Origin: Streptomyces sp. NRRL F-6676 | Lineage (GTDB): Bacteria > Actinomycetota > Actinomycetes > Streptomycetales > Streptomycetaceae | Length of the DNA: 64,000 nucleotides | Direction of reading: 5' to 3' | Assembly: GCF_000725625.1 (NCBI RefSeq) | Contig: NZ_JOHS01000026.1 | Span: forward strand, 18,271-82,270 | Shown: in pieces, positions 56,401 to 63,519 of the stretch | Position numbering within the stretch: the stretch's first letter is position 1 | How the letters are laid out: each line of letters begins with the position of its first letter | Program-made: the position numbers and the translations under genes | Notes under the pieces: generated by a model | What the model was told of the DNA's origin: nothing | Databases searched by the model: none | Seen by the model: the letters and a program-made list of their open reading frames with translations, nothing else

Positions 56401-57191
56401 CCGTCACCGGCGCCTCCGACGCCGCGACGCCCGTCGTGCAGCGCCTGGCCGCCGACGCCGCGACGCGCACCCCCGCACAGCCACTCACCCTCGCCCCCGG
56501 CACACCGCCCCCGCCCGCCCCCGTACAGCGGCAGCCCGTGGGTGCGCCGTCCCCGGCGGCGGTGTCCGTCGGGGACGGCGCCGCGCCGGTCCAGCGGGCC
56601 GTCAACGCCTCGCGGCAGGCCCGCCGCTCGGGGCTCGGAGCGCCGCTTCCCTCCGCCCCGGCCGGGCCGGAGCCGGGCGGCACGAGGAGCCCCGACGCCG
56701 TGGCGTCCCGCCGTGCCGGTCTCGGGGCGCCCCAGGTGCAGCGGGACGCGGCCGCCGGCCCCGTGCCCCTGCGGGCCTCCGCGTCCGGCACGCCCTCCGC
56801 GCTCCCGCTGACCTCCCTCACCCCGCCCGCCCCGCCCGGGGAGCAGACGGCCGTGCAGCGCTCCCAGCCGCGGTCGGCCACCGGTGCGCTCGCCGCCGCC
56901 GCGGCGGCCACCGTCGCCTCCACGCTGAGCAGGGTGCCGGCCTCGCGAGACGAGGAGCCGCCGCCGGGCTACACCGCGGTGCCGCTCGACGGGAACGAGC
57001 AGCAGCGCCCCGCGGACCCGCCGCCCGCGTACACCCGGGTGCCGGCCGGGTCCTGGGACCCGAAGGACCTGACCGACTTCCAGCTCGACGAACTGGCGCA
57101 CCGGATCATCGGCCGCGTCACCCGCATGCTCCGCACGGAGCTGCGGATGGACCGCGAACGGATCGGCAGGCTCCGCGACGACCGCCGCTGA
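53445..57191 (+). CDS. 1248-residue Pro/Thr/Ala-rich VQR-repeat protein of the CIS locus
   Basis: The gene encodes 1248 residues from the GTG at 53445, four bases after the DUF6760 stop, with GGAGGG upstream. After GLLDRLRGRGERP the sequence is mostly disordered. The core motif P-x-V-Q-R-[RQA] recurs about 30 times, often as TPVQRRTA or APVQRQAV, with intervening L-T-R-D-P-S/G and R-D-A-G-T/A-P-G-T-T-P units. The last 60 residues are different: PPPGYTAVPL and PPPAYTRVPAG (PPxY-like), then helix FQLDELAHRIIGRVTRMLRTELRMDRERIGRLRDD. VQR-rich N-termini occur in DUF4157-type CIS cargo proteins. Possible roles: tape measure, cargo-like component or scaffold. None is proven. Confidence 0.7.
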   Translation: MGLLDRLRGRGERPADSAGPAGAPAGPAPSASPAPAADAAPVPASRPAAWPGLPPIQRSAAGPAGVADRGFGGRLPTWRNPSFTAAPSLGVLDTSPARLLPPSPEPTGAGGPVTGLERATNAPSRAAAPGPAVQRAPAMPLRAVPTAAPTAPDGTGGGRAGGESALPVQRAAVPSFGTNVPVSPPAPAQGIRVTPAPAPARTSSLIKAPATAPAVQRRSLPAARRSAPPATPPRPAHGDGGGRDGGGRGDDSRGGGAPASPGPVPPRTSPASPGAHLPVQRAVSRPADASTTAPGSGPATAPPVRPAEGSAGRDAGTPGTTPAATPVRPVTRDAGTTPPSTPVQRRTANPAPPNPSGPPAARDAGGSSPGAGAPAPVQRRAAEPVRPVTRDAGTTPPSTPVQRRTANPAPPNPSGPPAARDAGAPGTTPPAGQRRAPDATTASPRETGTPAPVQRQAAPVKLTRDPGTTPPSTPVQRRTADPSAVRDAGTPGRRQNTGPAQPGTRDAGTPGTTPAVQRRTTDAATASPSTAGGPAPVQRRAVTGDANSSSAVRDPGAPGTTASPRETGTPAPVQRQAAPAQPLTRDPGTTPPSTPVQRRTANPAPPVTSGTPSAARDTGTPGTTPPAVQRRTPDAAAAAPRETGTPAPVQRQAVTPVKLTRDPSHTPAARNADTSGTTPPAVQRRTPDTATAPSSQAGTPAPVKLTRDPSRNAGAPGTTPPAVQRRTPDTTTAAPRETGTPAPVQRQAVTPVKLTRDPSRTPTVQRRAADPAATSPRETGGPSPVQRRAVDPVPLTRDPNRTPTVRDAGASGATPAVQRQALAPAPLTRGPSTPGARDAGASGATPPAVRPAATGPAAAASPGAGTPAPGGTPAVRPLTRAPGTTPSSTPVQRRTADPVLPVAGASGGPSAVPDPGVAPAVQRRTADAAAASPREAGASAPGGAPAVQRQAAAPATAPSRATRTPAQPLAHGSGTMPPATPVQRRAVTGASDAATPVVQRLAADAATRTPAQPLTLAPGTPPPPAPVQRQPVGAPSPAAVSVGDGAAPVQRAVNASRQARRSGLGAPLPSAPAGPEPGGTRSPDAVASRRAGLGAPQVQRDAAAGPVPLRASASGTPSALPLTSLTPPAPPGEQTAVQRSQPRSATGALAAAAAATVASTLSRVPASRDEEPPPGYTAVPLDGNEQQRPADPPPAYTRVPAGSWDPKDLTDFQLDELAHRIIGRVTRMLRTELRMDRERIGRLRDDRR
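54400..56540 (+). repeat. Long in-frame repeat region of the VQR protein
   Basis: Near-identical blocks such as those at 54425-54530 and 54600-54690 (over 90 bp almost unchanged) recur, containing CCCGTACAGCGCC (P-V-Q-R). Recurring lengths keep frame. This indicates recent duplication and unequal exchange inside the gene. Confidence 0.85.
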
Positions 57192-57230
57192 CGCACCCGC
57201 TCCGCACCGAAGGCACCACAAGCACTACTT

Positions 57231-57291
57231 GCACCACCCGCACCACCGCACCACCCGCACCACCGCACCACCCGCACCACCGCACCACCCG
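57231..57291 (+). repeat. 17-bp tandem repeats between the VQR-protein and second tube genes
   Basis: GCACCACCCGCACCACC is repeated exactly at 57231, 57248 and 57265, with a partial fourth copy. The units lie in the 5'UTR of the tube gene at 57320. The period is not a multiple of three. Confidence 0.92.
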
Positions 57292-57319
57292 CCCGAACGC
57301 ACTCGAAAGGCCGCCCCCG

Positions 57320-57742
57320 ATGTCCCGCAAGGACCCCGGTTCCACCATCTGGTTCACCCTGTCCATCGACGGCCAGAGCCTCGGCTACTGGAACGGGTGC
57401 GAGGGGCTGTCGTCGCAGGTCGAGGTGGAGCAGCGCCCCGAGGGCGGCAACAACGGCTTCGTCTGGCAGCTGCCGACCCGCATCACCTTCTCCAATGTCC
57501 GGCTGACCCGTCCGCTCACCCCGGACACCACCAAGGTCGCCAAGTGGATCTCCTCCGTGCAGACCGGGATCAAGCGGCCCACCGGGACCATCGTGGCCCG
57601 GCGCGCGGACGGTTCCGAGATCGCCCGCTGGGGGCTGCTCGACGTCCTGCCGGTGAGCTGGCAGGGCCCGTCCTTCGACGCCAGCAGCCCGGCCGTCGCC
57701 ACGGAGGTCCTGGAGATCGCCCACCACGGCTTCACGGACTGA
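57320..57742 (+). CDS. Second CIS inner tube protein (T4 gp19-like)
   Basis: The gene encodes 140 residues from the ATG at 57320 with GAAAGG upstream. The tube fold is recognisable: STIWFTLSIDGQSLGYWNGCEGLSSQVEVEQRPEGGNNG, ITFSNVRLTRPLTPDTTKVAKWISSVQTGIKRPTGTIVARRADG and WGLLDVLPVSWQGPSFDASSPAVATEVLEIAHHGF. It is shorter and more divergent than the first tube protein, as expected for the tube initiator (Afp5/Pvc5-like) that joins the baseplate hub. The LysM protein gene follows 65 bp downstream. Confidence 0.88.
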   Translation: MSRKDPGSTIWFTLSIDGQSLGYWNGCEGLSSQVEVEQRPEGGNNGFVWQLPTRITFSNVRLTRPLTPDTTKVAKWISSVQTGIKRPTGTIVARRADGSEIARWGLLDVLPVSWQGPSFDASSPAVATEVLEIAHHGFTD

Positions 57743-57807
57743 CCCCTCGCCATCAGCAGGGCAACCGGCAACGCCGGCGCACCCCACCGGAACGAAAGGA
57801 GCGGCAC

Positions 57808-58527
57808 ATGGCCCCGAGCGGCGGTGCCGGCAAGAGCCTCGTCCACGCCACCCTCGCCATCCACGAGCCGCCCATCGGCGACAGTCCCACGCCGGGCGCG
57901 CTCATCCAGAACTTCACCCTCCAGTTCAACCCGGCGCAGCTGACCCTGTCCCGGCAGGCCGAGTGGAAGAACACCCCGGCCGCCAACACCCGGGACGGTT
58001 CGATTCCGGAGTTCATGGGCCCGGTGGCCCGGGAGATGACCGTGGAGGTCTTCCTGGACTCCTCCGACAAGCCCGGCAGCAACGCCGTGCTGAAGCAGGT
58101 CGAGGCGCTGATGGACTGCTGTGTGGTGACGGCCAGGAGCAAGGCCGCCGACAAGCCCTCGCCCCCCTGGGTGATCTTCCAGTGGGGCTCGTTCGCCACG
58201 GCCCGGTTCGTCTCCTACGTGAGCTCGGTCGAGGCCTCGTACACGCTGTTCGGCACCTCCGGCGTCCCCATCCGCGCCACCTGCCAGGTGTCGCTGCACG
58301 AACTGCCGCACGCCACCCCGGGGCAGAACCCGACCTCCGGCGCCCTCACCGCCCAGCGCGTGCACCGCGTCGTCGCCGGCGACACCCTCCAGTCGCTGGC
58401 CTGGCAGGAGTACGGCGACGCCTCCGCCTGGCGCGACATCGCCGAGGCCAACGGCATCGACGACCCCGCCCGGCTGGCCAACGGCACCGACCTGCTGCTG
58501 CCCGCGACTCAGGAGGTGCACCGCTGA
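57808..58527 (+). CDS. cis7: CIS baseplate LysM-domain protein (Afp7/Pvc7-like)
   Basis: The gene encodes 239 residues from the ATG at 57808 with GAAAGGAG upstream. The first 180 residues have the tube/baseplate-associated fold (FTLQFNPAQLTLSRQAEW, EMTVEVFLDSS, PPWVIFQWGSFATARFVSYVSSVEASYTLF). A C-terminal LysM motif follows: RVVAGDTLQSLAWQEYGDASAWRDIAEANGIDDPARL. In gp53/Afp7 proteins this joins the hub to the tube. The next gene starts in the TGATG overlap. Confidence 0.92.
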   Translation: MAPSGGAGKSLVHATLAIHEPPIGDSPTPGALIQNFTLQFNPAQLTLSRQAEWKNTPAANTRDGSIPEFMGPVAREMTVEVFLDSSDKPGSNAVLKQVEALMDCCVVTARSKAADKPSPPWVIFQWGSFATARFVSYVSSVEASYTLFGTSGVPIRATCQVSLHELPHATPGQNPTSGALTAQRVHRVVAGDTLQSLAWQEYGDASAWRDIAEANGIDDPARLANGTDLLLPATQEVHR

Positions 58528-60446
58528 TGCCGCCGCTGACGTATTCCAACATCATCAAGGTCAAGCTCAACGGGGTCGAGCTGCGCAAGACGATCGCCCC
58601 GCTGCTCGTGGCGGGCTGGGTCGACCAGGGCGTCGGCGTCCCCGCCGCGTTCCGCCTCACCTTCCGCGACCCCAACCGGACCCTGCTCAAGCGGCTCGGC
58701 GTCAACTTCGGCACCGACGTCGTGCTGACCCCGGTCGCGGGCGGCAAGGGAGCCGCCGAGCCGCTGCTGACCGGTGAGGTGACCGCCATGGAGGCCGACT
58801 ACGACGGCACCGGTTCCTTCACCGTGATCCGCGGCTACGACCTCGGCCACCGGCTGCTGCGCCGACGCCGGGTGGCCGCGTACACCAACGAGACGGCCTC
58901 CTCCATCGTCCGCAAACTGGTCGGCCTCAACAGCGTCCCGGTCGGCCGGATCGAGTCGACGAAGGCGCAGTACGAGTTCATCAGCCAGTCCAACGTCACC
59001 GACTGGGACTTCATCGCGCGGCTCGCCGACGAGAACGAGATGGTGATGTCCCTGGACGCCGACGGCAAGTTCAACTTCGTCTCGCCCAAGCCGTCCTCCG
59101 GTGCGCCGTCCCCGGAGACCGACGGCGACAAGAGCCCGTTCGTCCTCCAGGCCCGGCATGACATCCTGCGGCTGCGCACCGGCGTCACCGCCGCCGACCA
59201 GGTCGCCGAGGTCGAGTCGCGGGGCTGGGACGTCAACCTGGCCAAGGAGATCGTCGCCACCGCCCCGGCGACCACCAACCCCGGCTTCGAGATCGGCGCC
59301 ACCCCCGGCAGCGCGGCCCGCTTCTTCCGGCCGACCAAGCTGGTGCAGACCGCCACGCCCTACGACAAGCAGGCCGAGGTCACGTACGCCGCGAAGGCGC
59401 TCGCCGACGACGTCTCCGCCTCCTTCGCGGAGGTGGAGGTCACCGTCCGCGGCAACCCCAAGCTGCGGCCGGGCGTCCCGGTGGCGCTCGCCGACACCGG
59501 CGCCCCCTTCGAGGGCAAGTACACCGTCACCTCCGTCCGGCACAGCTTCGGCGCCGGCCAGCACTACGAGTCGGCGCTCACCGTCAGCGGCCGTCAGTGG
59601 CGCTCGCTGTACGGGCTGGCCTCCGGCGGCACCGAGAGCGTGCCCCGGCTGCCGAGTGTCGCCAACGCCGTCGTCACCGACGTCACCGACCCGCTCAAGC
59701 GCGGCCGGGTCAAGCTCACGTTCCCGTGGCTGGACGACACCTACGTCAGCGACTGGACGCGCACGGTGCAGCTCGGCGGCAGATACGGGGGCGGGTTCTT
59801 CCCACTGGACGTCGGCGACGAGGTGCTCGTCGCCTTCGACCGGGGCGCCCTGGACCACCCCTTCGTCATCGGCGGTCTGTACAACGGCCGGGACCAGGAG
59901 ACGAAGAACGACGTGCCGCTCTACAACGGCGCCCGCAACCAGGCCGCCCGGCACACCCTCTCCGACCGCACCGGCAACCGCGTCGACCTGCTCAGCGCCA
60001 AGCTGGCCCGCAAGCAGGGCGTCCGCATCCAGTCAGGCGACGACAAGCTCGTCATCAACCTGGACCGGGCGAACACCGAGATCAGCGTCGACAGCAAGGG
60101 CACGGTCAGCATCAAGGGCAGCCGCTCGGTGTCCGTCGAGGCCGGCACCAGCCTGTCGCTCAGCGCCGGGCGCTCGCTGAGCATCAAGAGCGGCGGCCCG
60201 ATCAGCATCCAGGGCGGCAGCATGATCAACATGCGCAGCGCGGGCCAGATCGCCGTCAGCACCGGAGGCGCCCTGAACATGGTGGCGGGCGGCGCCGCGA
60301 CCCTGACCGGCGGCGGCGCCACGAACATCACCGGCGGCGGCACCCTTCAGCTCAACTCCGCCTCCACCAGGGTCGTCGGCGCGAGCTTCTCGGTACTGTC
60401 GCCGCTGTTCAAGGTCGTCACGATCCCGATACCGGGTGCGTCATGA
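58527..60446 (+). CDS. cis8: CIS spike protein (VgrG/Afp8-like)
   Basis: The gene encodes 639 residues. The N-terminal half is the gp27-like hub (IKVKLNGVELRKTIAPLLVAGWVDQG, VIRGYDLGHRLLRRRRVAAYTNETASSIVRKLVGL, ISQSNVTDWDFIARLADENEM). The gp5-like OB-fold follows (NAVVTDVTDPLKRGRVKLTFPWLDD, YGGGFFPLDVGDEVLVAFDRGALDHPFVIGGLYNGRD). The C-terminus is a beta-helix spike with repeats such as ISVDSKGTVSIKGSRSVSVEAGTSLSLSAG and Gly-rich turns. It makes the membrane-piercing tip. The gp25-like gene follows after 31 bases. Confidence 0.95.
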   Translation: MPPLTYSNIIKVKLNGVELRKTIAPLLVAGWVDQGVGVPAAFRLTFRDPNRTLLKRLGVNFGTDVVLTPVAGGKGAAEPLLTGEVTAMEADYDGTGSFTVIRGYDLGHRLLRRRRVAAYTNETASSIVRKLVGLNSVPVGRIESTKAQYEFISQSNVTDWDFIARLADENEMVMSLDADGKFNFVSPKPSSGAPSPETDGDKSPFVLQARHDILRLRTGVTAADQVAEVESRGWDVNLAKEIVATAPATTNPGFEIGATPGSAARFFRPTKLVQTATPYDKQAEVTYAAKALADDVSASFAEVEVTVRGNPKLRPGVPVALADTGAPFEGKYTVTSVRHSFGAGQHYESALTVSGRQWRSLYGLASGGTESVPRLPSVANAVVTDVTDPLKRGRVKLTFPWLDDTYVSDWTRTVQLGGRYGGGFFPLDVGDEVLVAFDRGALDHPFVIGGLYNGRDQETKNDVPLYNGARNQAARHTLSDRTGNRVDLLSAKLARKQGVRIQSGDDKLVINLDRANTEISVDSKGTVSIKGSRSVSVEAGTSLSLSAGRSLSIKSGGPISIQGGSMINMRSAGQIAVSTGGALNMVAGGAATLTGGGATNITGGGTLQLNSASTRVVGASFSVLSPLFKVVTIPIPGAS

Positions 60447-60477
60447 ACCTCTCCCGCACAAGGCAGGTGGCTTACTG

Positions 60478-60930
60478 ATGGCCGAACAGTTCGTCGGCTC
60501 CGGCTGGTCGTTCCCGCTGCGCATCGGGCCGACCGGCGGCATCGCCCTGGTCAGCGGCGAGAAGGAGATCGAGGAGTCCATCCGGCTGATCCTCTCCACC
60601 GCGCCGGGCGAGCGGCCGATGCGCCCCGAGTTCGGCTGCGCCATCCACGACCTGGTCTTCGCCCCGGTCAACGAACAGACCGCCGGCCGCATCCAGCACG
60701 AGGTCCACCTCAGCCTGGACCGCTGGGAGCCGCGCATCGAGGTGCAGGACGTGGAGGTGTCGGTGGGTGCCGAGGAGAGCAGCCTCCTGATCGACGTGAG
60801 CTACTCGATCCGCGGCACCAACAACCCGCGCAGCCTCGTCTTCCCGTTCTACGTCATCCCCTCCCACGAGGAACCGGGCGCACCCGCGCCGTCCGACGGC
60901 CCCGGCTACCTCCCCGAAAGCGACCTCTGA
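60478..60930 (+). CDS. cis9: CIS baseplate gp25-like protein (Afp9-like)
   Basis: The gene encodes 150 residues from the ATG at 60478, preceded by AGGTGG; an in-frame ATG at 60436 lies inside the end of the spike gene. It carries the GPW/gp25 signature: GWSFPLRIGPTGGIALVSGEKEIEESIRLILSTAPGERPMRPEFGCAIHDLVFAPVN. gp25 is the wedge protein that starts sheath polymerisation on the baseplate. The stop overlaps the next start (TGATG). Confidence 0.94.
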   Translation: MAEQFVGSGWSFPLRIGPTGGIALVSGEKEIEESIRLILSTAPGERPMRPEFGCAIHDLVFAPVNEQTAGRIQHEVHLSLDRWEPRIEVQDVEVSVGAEESSLLIDVSYSIRGTNNPRSLVFPFYVIPSHEEPGAPAPSDGPGYLPESDL

Positions 60931-62888
60931 TGCCCCTGCCCTCCCCCAACCTCGACGACCGCCGCTTCCAGCAGTTCGTCGACGACGCCAAGCGCTACAT
61001 CCAGCAGCGCGCCCCGGAGTGGACCGACCACAACGTCTCCGACCCCGGCGTCACGCTCGTCGAGACGGTCGCGCACATGGCCGACCAGATCGTCTACCGG
61101 CTCAACCGGGTCCCGGAGAAGAACCATCTCGCCTTCCTGGACCTGGTCGGCATCACCCTCTTCCCGCCCAGCGCGGCCCGCACGGACGTCACCTTCTGGC
61201 TGTCCGCGCCGCAGGAGGAGGCCGTCTCCGTGCCCGCCGGCACCGAGGTCGCCACCCCGCGCACGGAGAGCGAGGACGCGGTCGTCTTCGCCGTCGAACG
61301 GGACCTGCGCATCGTGCCCAGCGCGCTGCGCCACCTGGTCGTGCAGCACAGCGGCGAGACCGTCACCGACCACACGCACGACCTCGCCGAGGGCACCGAC
61401 ATCGGGTGCTTCGCCGAGTCCCCGCGCCCCGGCGACTGCATGCTGGTCGGGCTCACCGCCGCCGTGCCGCACTGCGCCGTCGTCCTCGAACTCGACAGCC
61501 GGGTCGACGGCGTCGGTGTCGACCCCCGCCAGCCGCCGCTGGTCTGGGAGGCCTGGTCCGAGGACGGCTGGCAGCCCTGCGAGGTGGACCGCGACGGCAC
61601 CGGCGGGCTCAACCGGCCCGGCGAGGTCGTCCTGCACGTTCCCGGGACCCACGTGCTCTCCCGCACCGGCGGCCACGAGGCCGGCTGGCTGCGCTGCCGG
61701 GTCACCGAACCGCTGCCCGACCAGCCCTTCTACACCACTTCCCCCACCGTCCGCTCCGTCGAGGCCTGCACCATCGGCGGCACCACCGGCGCCGTCCACG
61801 CCGAGACCGTCCACGACGAGGCGCTCGGCGAGTCCACCGGCCTGCCGGGGCAGCGGCTGCGCCTCGCCCACGCCCCCGTCGTCGGCGACACCCCGCCCGT
61901 CCTGGTGCAGAGCGCCGAGCACGACGGCTGGGTCGACTGGGAGGTCGTCCCGCACTTCGCGGGCTCCCGCCCCGACGACCGGCACCTCACCCTCGACGCG
62001 ACCACCGGGGAGATCGCCTTCGGCCCCTCGGTGCGCGAGGCCGACGGCACCCTGCGCCAGTACGGCATGGTCGCCCCCAAGGGCGCCGTGCTGCGCGCCC
62101 GCCGCTACCGCATCGGCGGCGGCCGGGCCGGGAACGTCGCCCGGGGCGCGGTCCGGGTGCTGCGCACCTCCATCCCCTTCGTCAGCGAGGTCGTCAACCG
62201 CGAGGCCGCGCGCGGCGGTGTCGACGGCGAGACCGTCGAGGAGGCGAAGGTCCGCGCCCCCATCACGCTGCGCGCCCAGGAGCGCGCGGTGACCCTGCGG
62301 GACTACGAGGAACTCGCCCGGCGCGCCGCCCCGGAGACCGCCCGCATCACCTGCCTGGAGGGGGAGGAGAGCGACTACGGCTCCTACGCGATCCGGGTCC
62401 TCGTCGTCCCCCAGGCCGTGCCCGACCCGGGCGGCCGGCTGCGCTTCGAGCAACTCGTGCCCGGCGACGCGCTGTTGTCCCGCATCACCCGGCACCTCGA
62501 CGAACGCCGGCTGATCGGCACCCGGCTGGCCGTGGGGCCGCCGTTCTACCAGGGGGTGACGGTGGTGGCCACGGTGCACGCGTTCCGCGGCGTCGACACG
62601 GACCGGGTGCGCCGGCAGGCGCACGACGCGCTCTACCGCCACCTGGACCCGCTGACCGGCGGCGCCGACGGCAAGGGCTGGCCGTTCGGCCGCCCGGTCC
62701 AGTCCGGGGAGATCTTCGCGGTACTGCAACGCGTCCCCGGCGTGGAACTCGTCGACGAGGTCACCCTCCACCCCGCGGACCCCCTCACGGGAAAGCGCGG
62801 CGACCCCACGAACCGCATCGACCTGAGCCGGCCGTCACTGGTCTTCTCGTACGACCACCGCGTCCGAGTGATCGGCGACGCGTCATGA
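60930..62888 (+). CDS. cis11: CIS baseplate wedge protein (gp6/baseplate J, Afp11-like)
   Basis: The gene encodes 652 residues. The N-terminus (NLDDRRFQQFVDDAKRYIQQRAPEWTDHNVSDPGVTLVETVAHMADQIVYRLNRVPEKNHLAFLDLVGI) is the classic baseplate J start. The middle has Ig-like beta segments, and the conserved C-terminal part reads LTLDATTGEIAFGPSVREADG, YRIGGGRAGNVARGAVRVLRT and LRDYEELARRAAPETARI. gp6-like proteins form the wedge ring around the hub. A 21-codon ORF overlaps its stop. Confidence 0.94.
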   Translation: MPLPSPNLDDRRFQQFVDDAKRYIQQRAPEWTDHNVSDPGVTLVETVAHMADQIVYRLNRVPEKNHLAFLDLVGITLFPPSAARTDVTFWLSAPQEEAVSVPAGTEVATPRTESEDAVVFAVERDLRIVPSALRHLVVQHSGETVTDHTHDLAEGTDIGCFAESPRPGDCMLVGLTAAVPHCAVVLELDSRVDGVGVDPRQPPLVWEAWSEDGWQPCEVDRDGTGGLNRPGEVVLHVPGTHVLSRTGGHEAGWLRCRVTEPLPDQPFYTTSPTVRSVEACTIGGTTGAVHAETVHDEALGESTGLPGQRLRLAHAPVVGDTPPVLVQSAEHDGWVDWEVVPHFAGSRPDDRHLTLDATTGEIAFGPSVREADGTLRQYGMVAPKGAVLRARRYRIGGGRAGNVARGAVRVLRTSIPFVSEVVNREAARGGVDGETVEEAKVRAPITLRAQERAVTLRDYEELARRAAPETARITCLEGEESDYGSYAIRVLVVPQAVPDPGGRLRFEQLVPGDALLSRITRHLDERRLIGTRLAVGPPFYQGVTVVATVHAFRGVDTDRVRRQAHDALYRHLDPLTGGADGKGWPFGRPVQSGEIFAVLQRVPGVELVDEVTLHPADPLTGKRGDPTNRIDLSRPSLVFSYDHRVRVIGDAS

Positions 62889-62950
62889 GGCGCCCCTCCG
62901 CCGACGGCGCCCTCCGGGCGGTGGGCGTGTCCCGGGGAGGTACCCCATGA
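62885..62950 (+). CDS. 21-codon ORF bridging two baseplate genes
   Basis: ATG 62885 overlaps the wedge gene stop (ATGA). The ORF ends in TGA 62948-62950, overlapping the next gene's ATG (62947). The product MRRPSADGALRAVGVSRGGT(P) looks arbitrary, and GGGGAGG inside it serves the next gene. It may serve only to carry ribosomes across the gap. Confidence 0.35.
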   Translation: MRRPSADGALRAVGVSRGGTP

Positions 62951-63519
62951 GGGGGTCCATCGACGGGCTCGGGTCGTCCGCCCCGCTGGGGCTCAACCTG
63001 CCCGCCGTCTTCGCCGACGACGACCTCGCCCAACGCTTCGTCGCCGGCCTCGACGAAGTCCTCGCGCCGATCCTCAACGTCCTCGACTGCCTCGACACCT
63101 ACTTCGACCCGGCCCTCGCCCCCGTGGACTTCGTGGGCTGGCTCGCCGGCTGGGTGGGCGCCGAGACCGACGGCACCGACACCAGCCGCCCGCAGCCGGA
63201 ACCCAAGCTGCGCGCGGCCGTCGCCGCCGCCACCTATCTGCACCGTGTCCGCGGCACCCGGCGCGGCCTGACGGAAGCCGTCCGGCTCGCGTTCGGTGCC
63301 GAGCCGGAGATCACCGAGAGCGGCGCCGCCGACTGGAGCGCCCGCCCCCTCGGCCCGGTCCCCGGCGCCCCCCGCCCCCGGCTCCACGTCCACCTGCGGC
63401 TGCCGGATCCCACCCCCGCGGACGCGCACCGCCTGGACGCCCTCGTCTCGGCCGCGCGCCCCGCCCACATGCCCTACACGGTTCAGGTGACCGCCGCCGA
63501 AAGGAAACCGGAGAAATGA
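62947..63519 (+). CDS. cis12: CIS baseplate protein, P2 gpI-like (Afp12-like region)
   Basis: The gene encodes 190 residues from the ATG at 62947 with GGGGAGG upstream. The tail-protein I pattern is present: LPAVFADDDLAQRFVAGLDEVLAPILNVLDCLDTYFDPALAPVDFVGWLAGWVG, then LRAAVAAATYLHRVRGTRRGLTEAVRLAFG. P2 gpI/T4 gp7-like proteins complete the wedge and link baseplate to fibres. Compared with Afp12, which is much longer, this is a compact form typical of the Streptomyces loci. The next gene starts in an ATGA overlap. Confidence 0.88.
   Translation: MRGSIDGLGSSAPLGLNLPAVFADDDLAQRFVAGLDEVLAPILNVLDCLDTYFDPALAPVDFVGWLAGWVGAETDGTDTSRPQPEPKLRAAVAAATYLHRVRGTRRGLTEAVRLAFGAEPEITESGAADWSARPLGPVPGAPRPRLHVHLRLPDPTPADAHRLDALVSAARPAHMPYTVQVTAAERKPEK

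Noticed and set aside
45909..63519. Prophage interpretation of the tail-like genes
   Set aside because: No capsid, portal, terminase, integrase or lysis genes are seen. The DUF4255 and Pvc15-like ATPase genes are specific to contractile injection systems.
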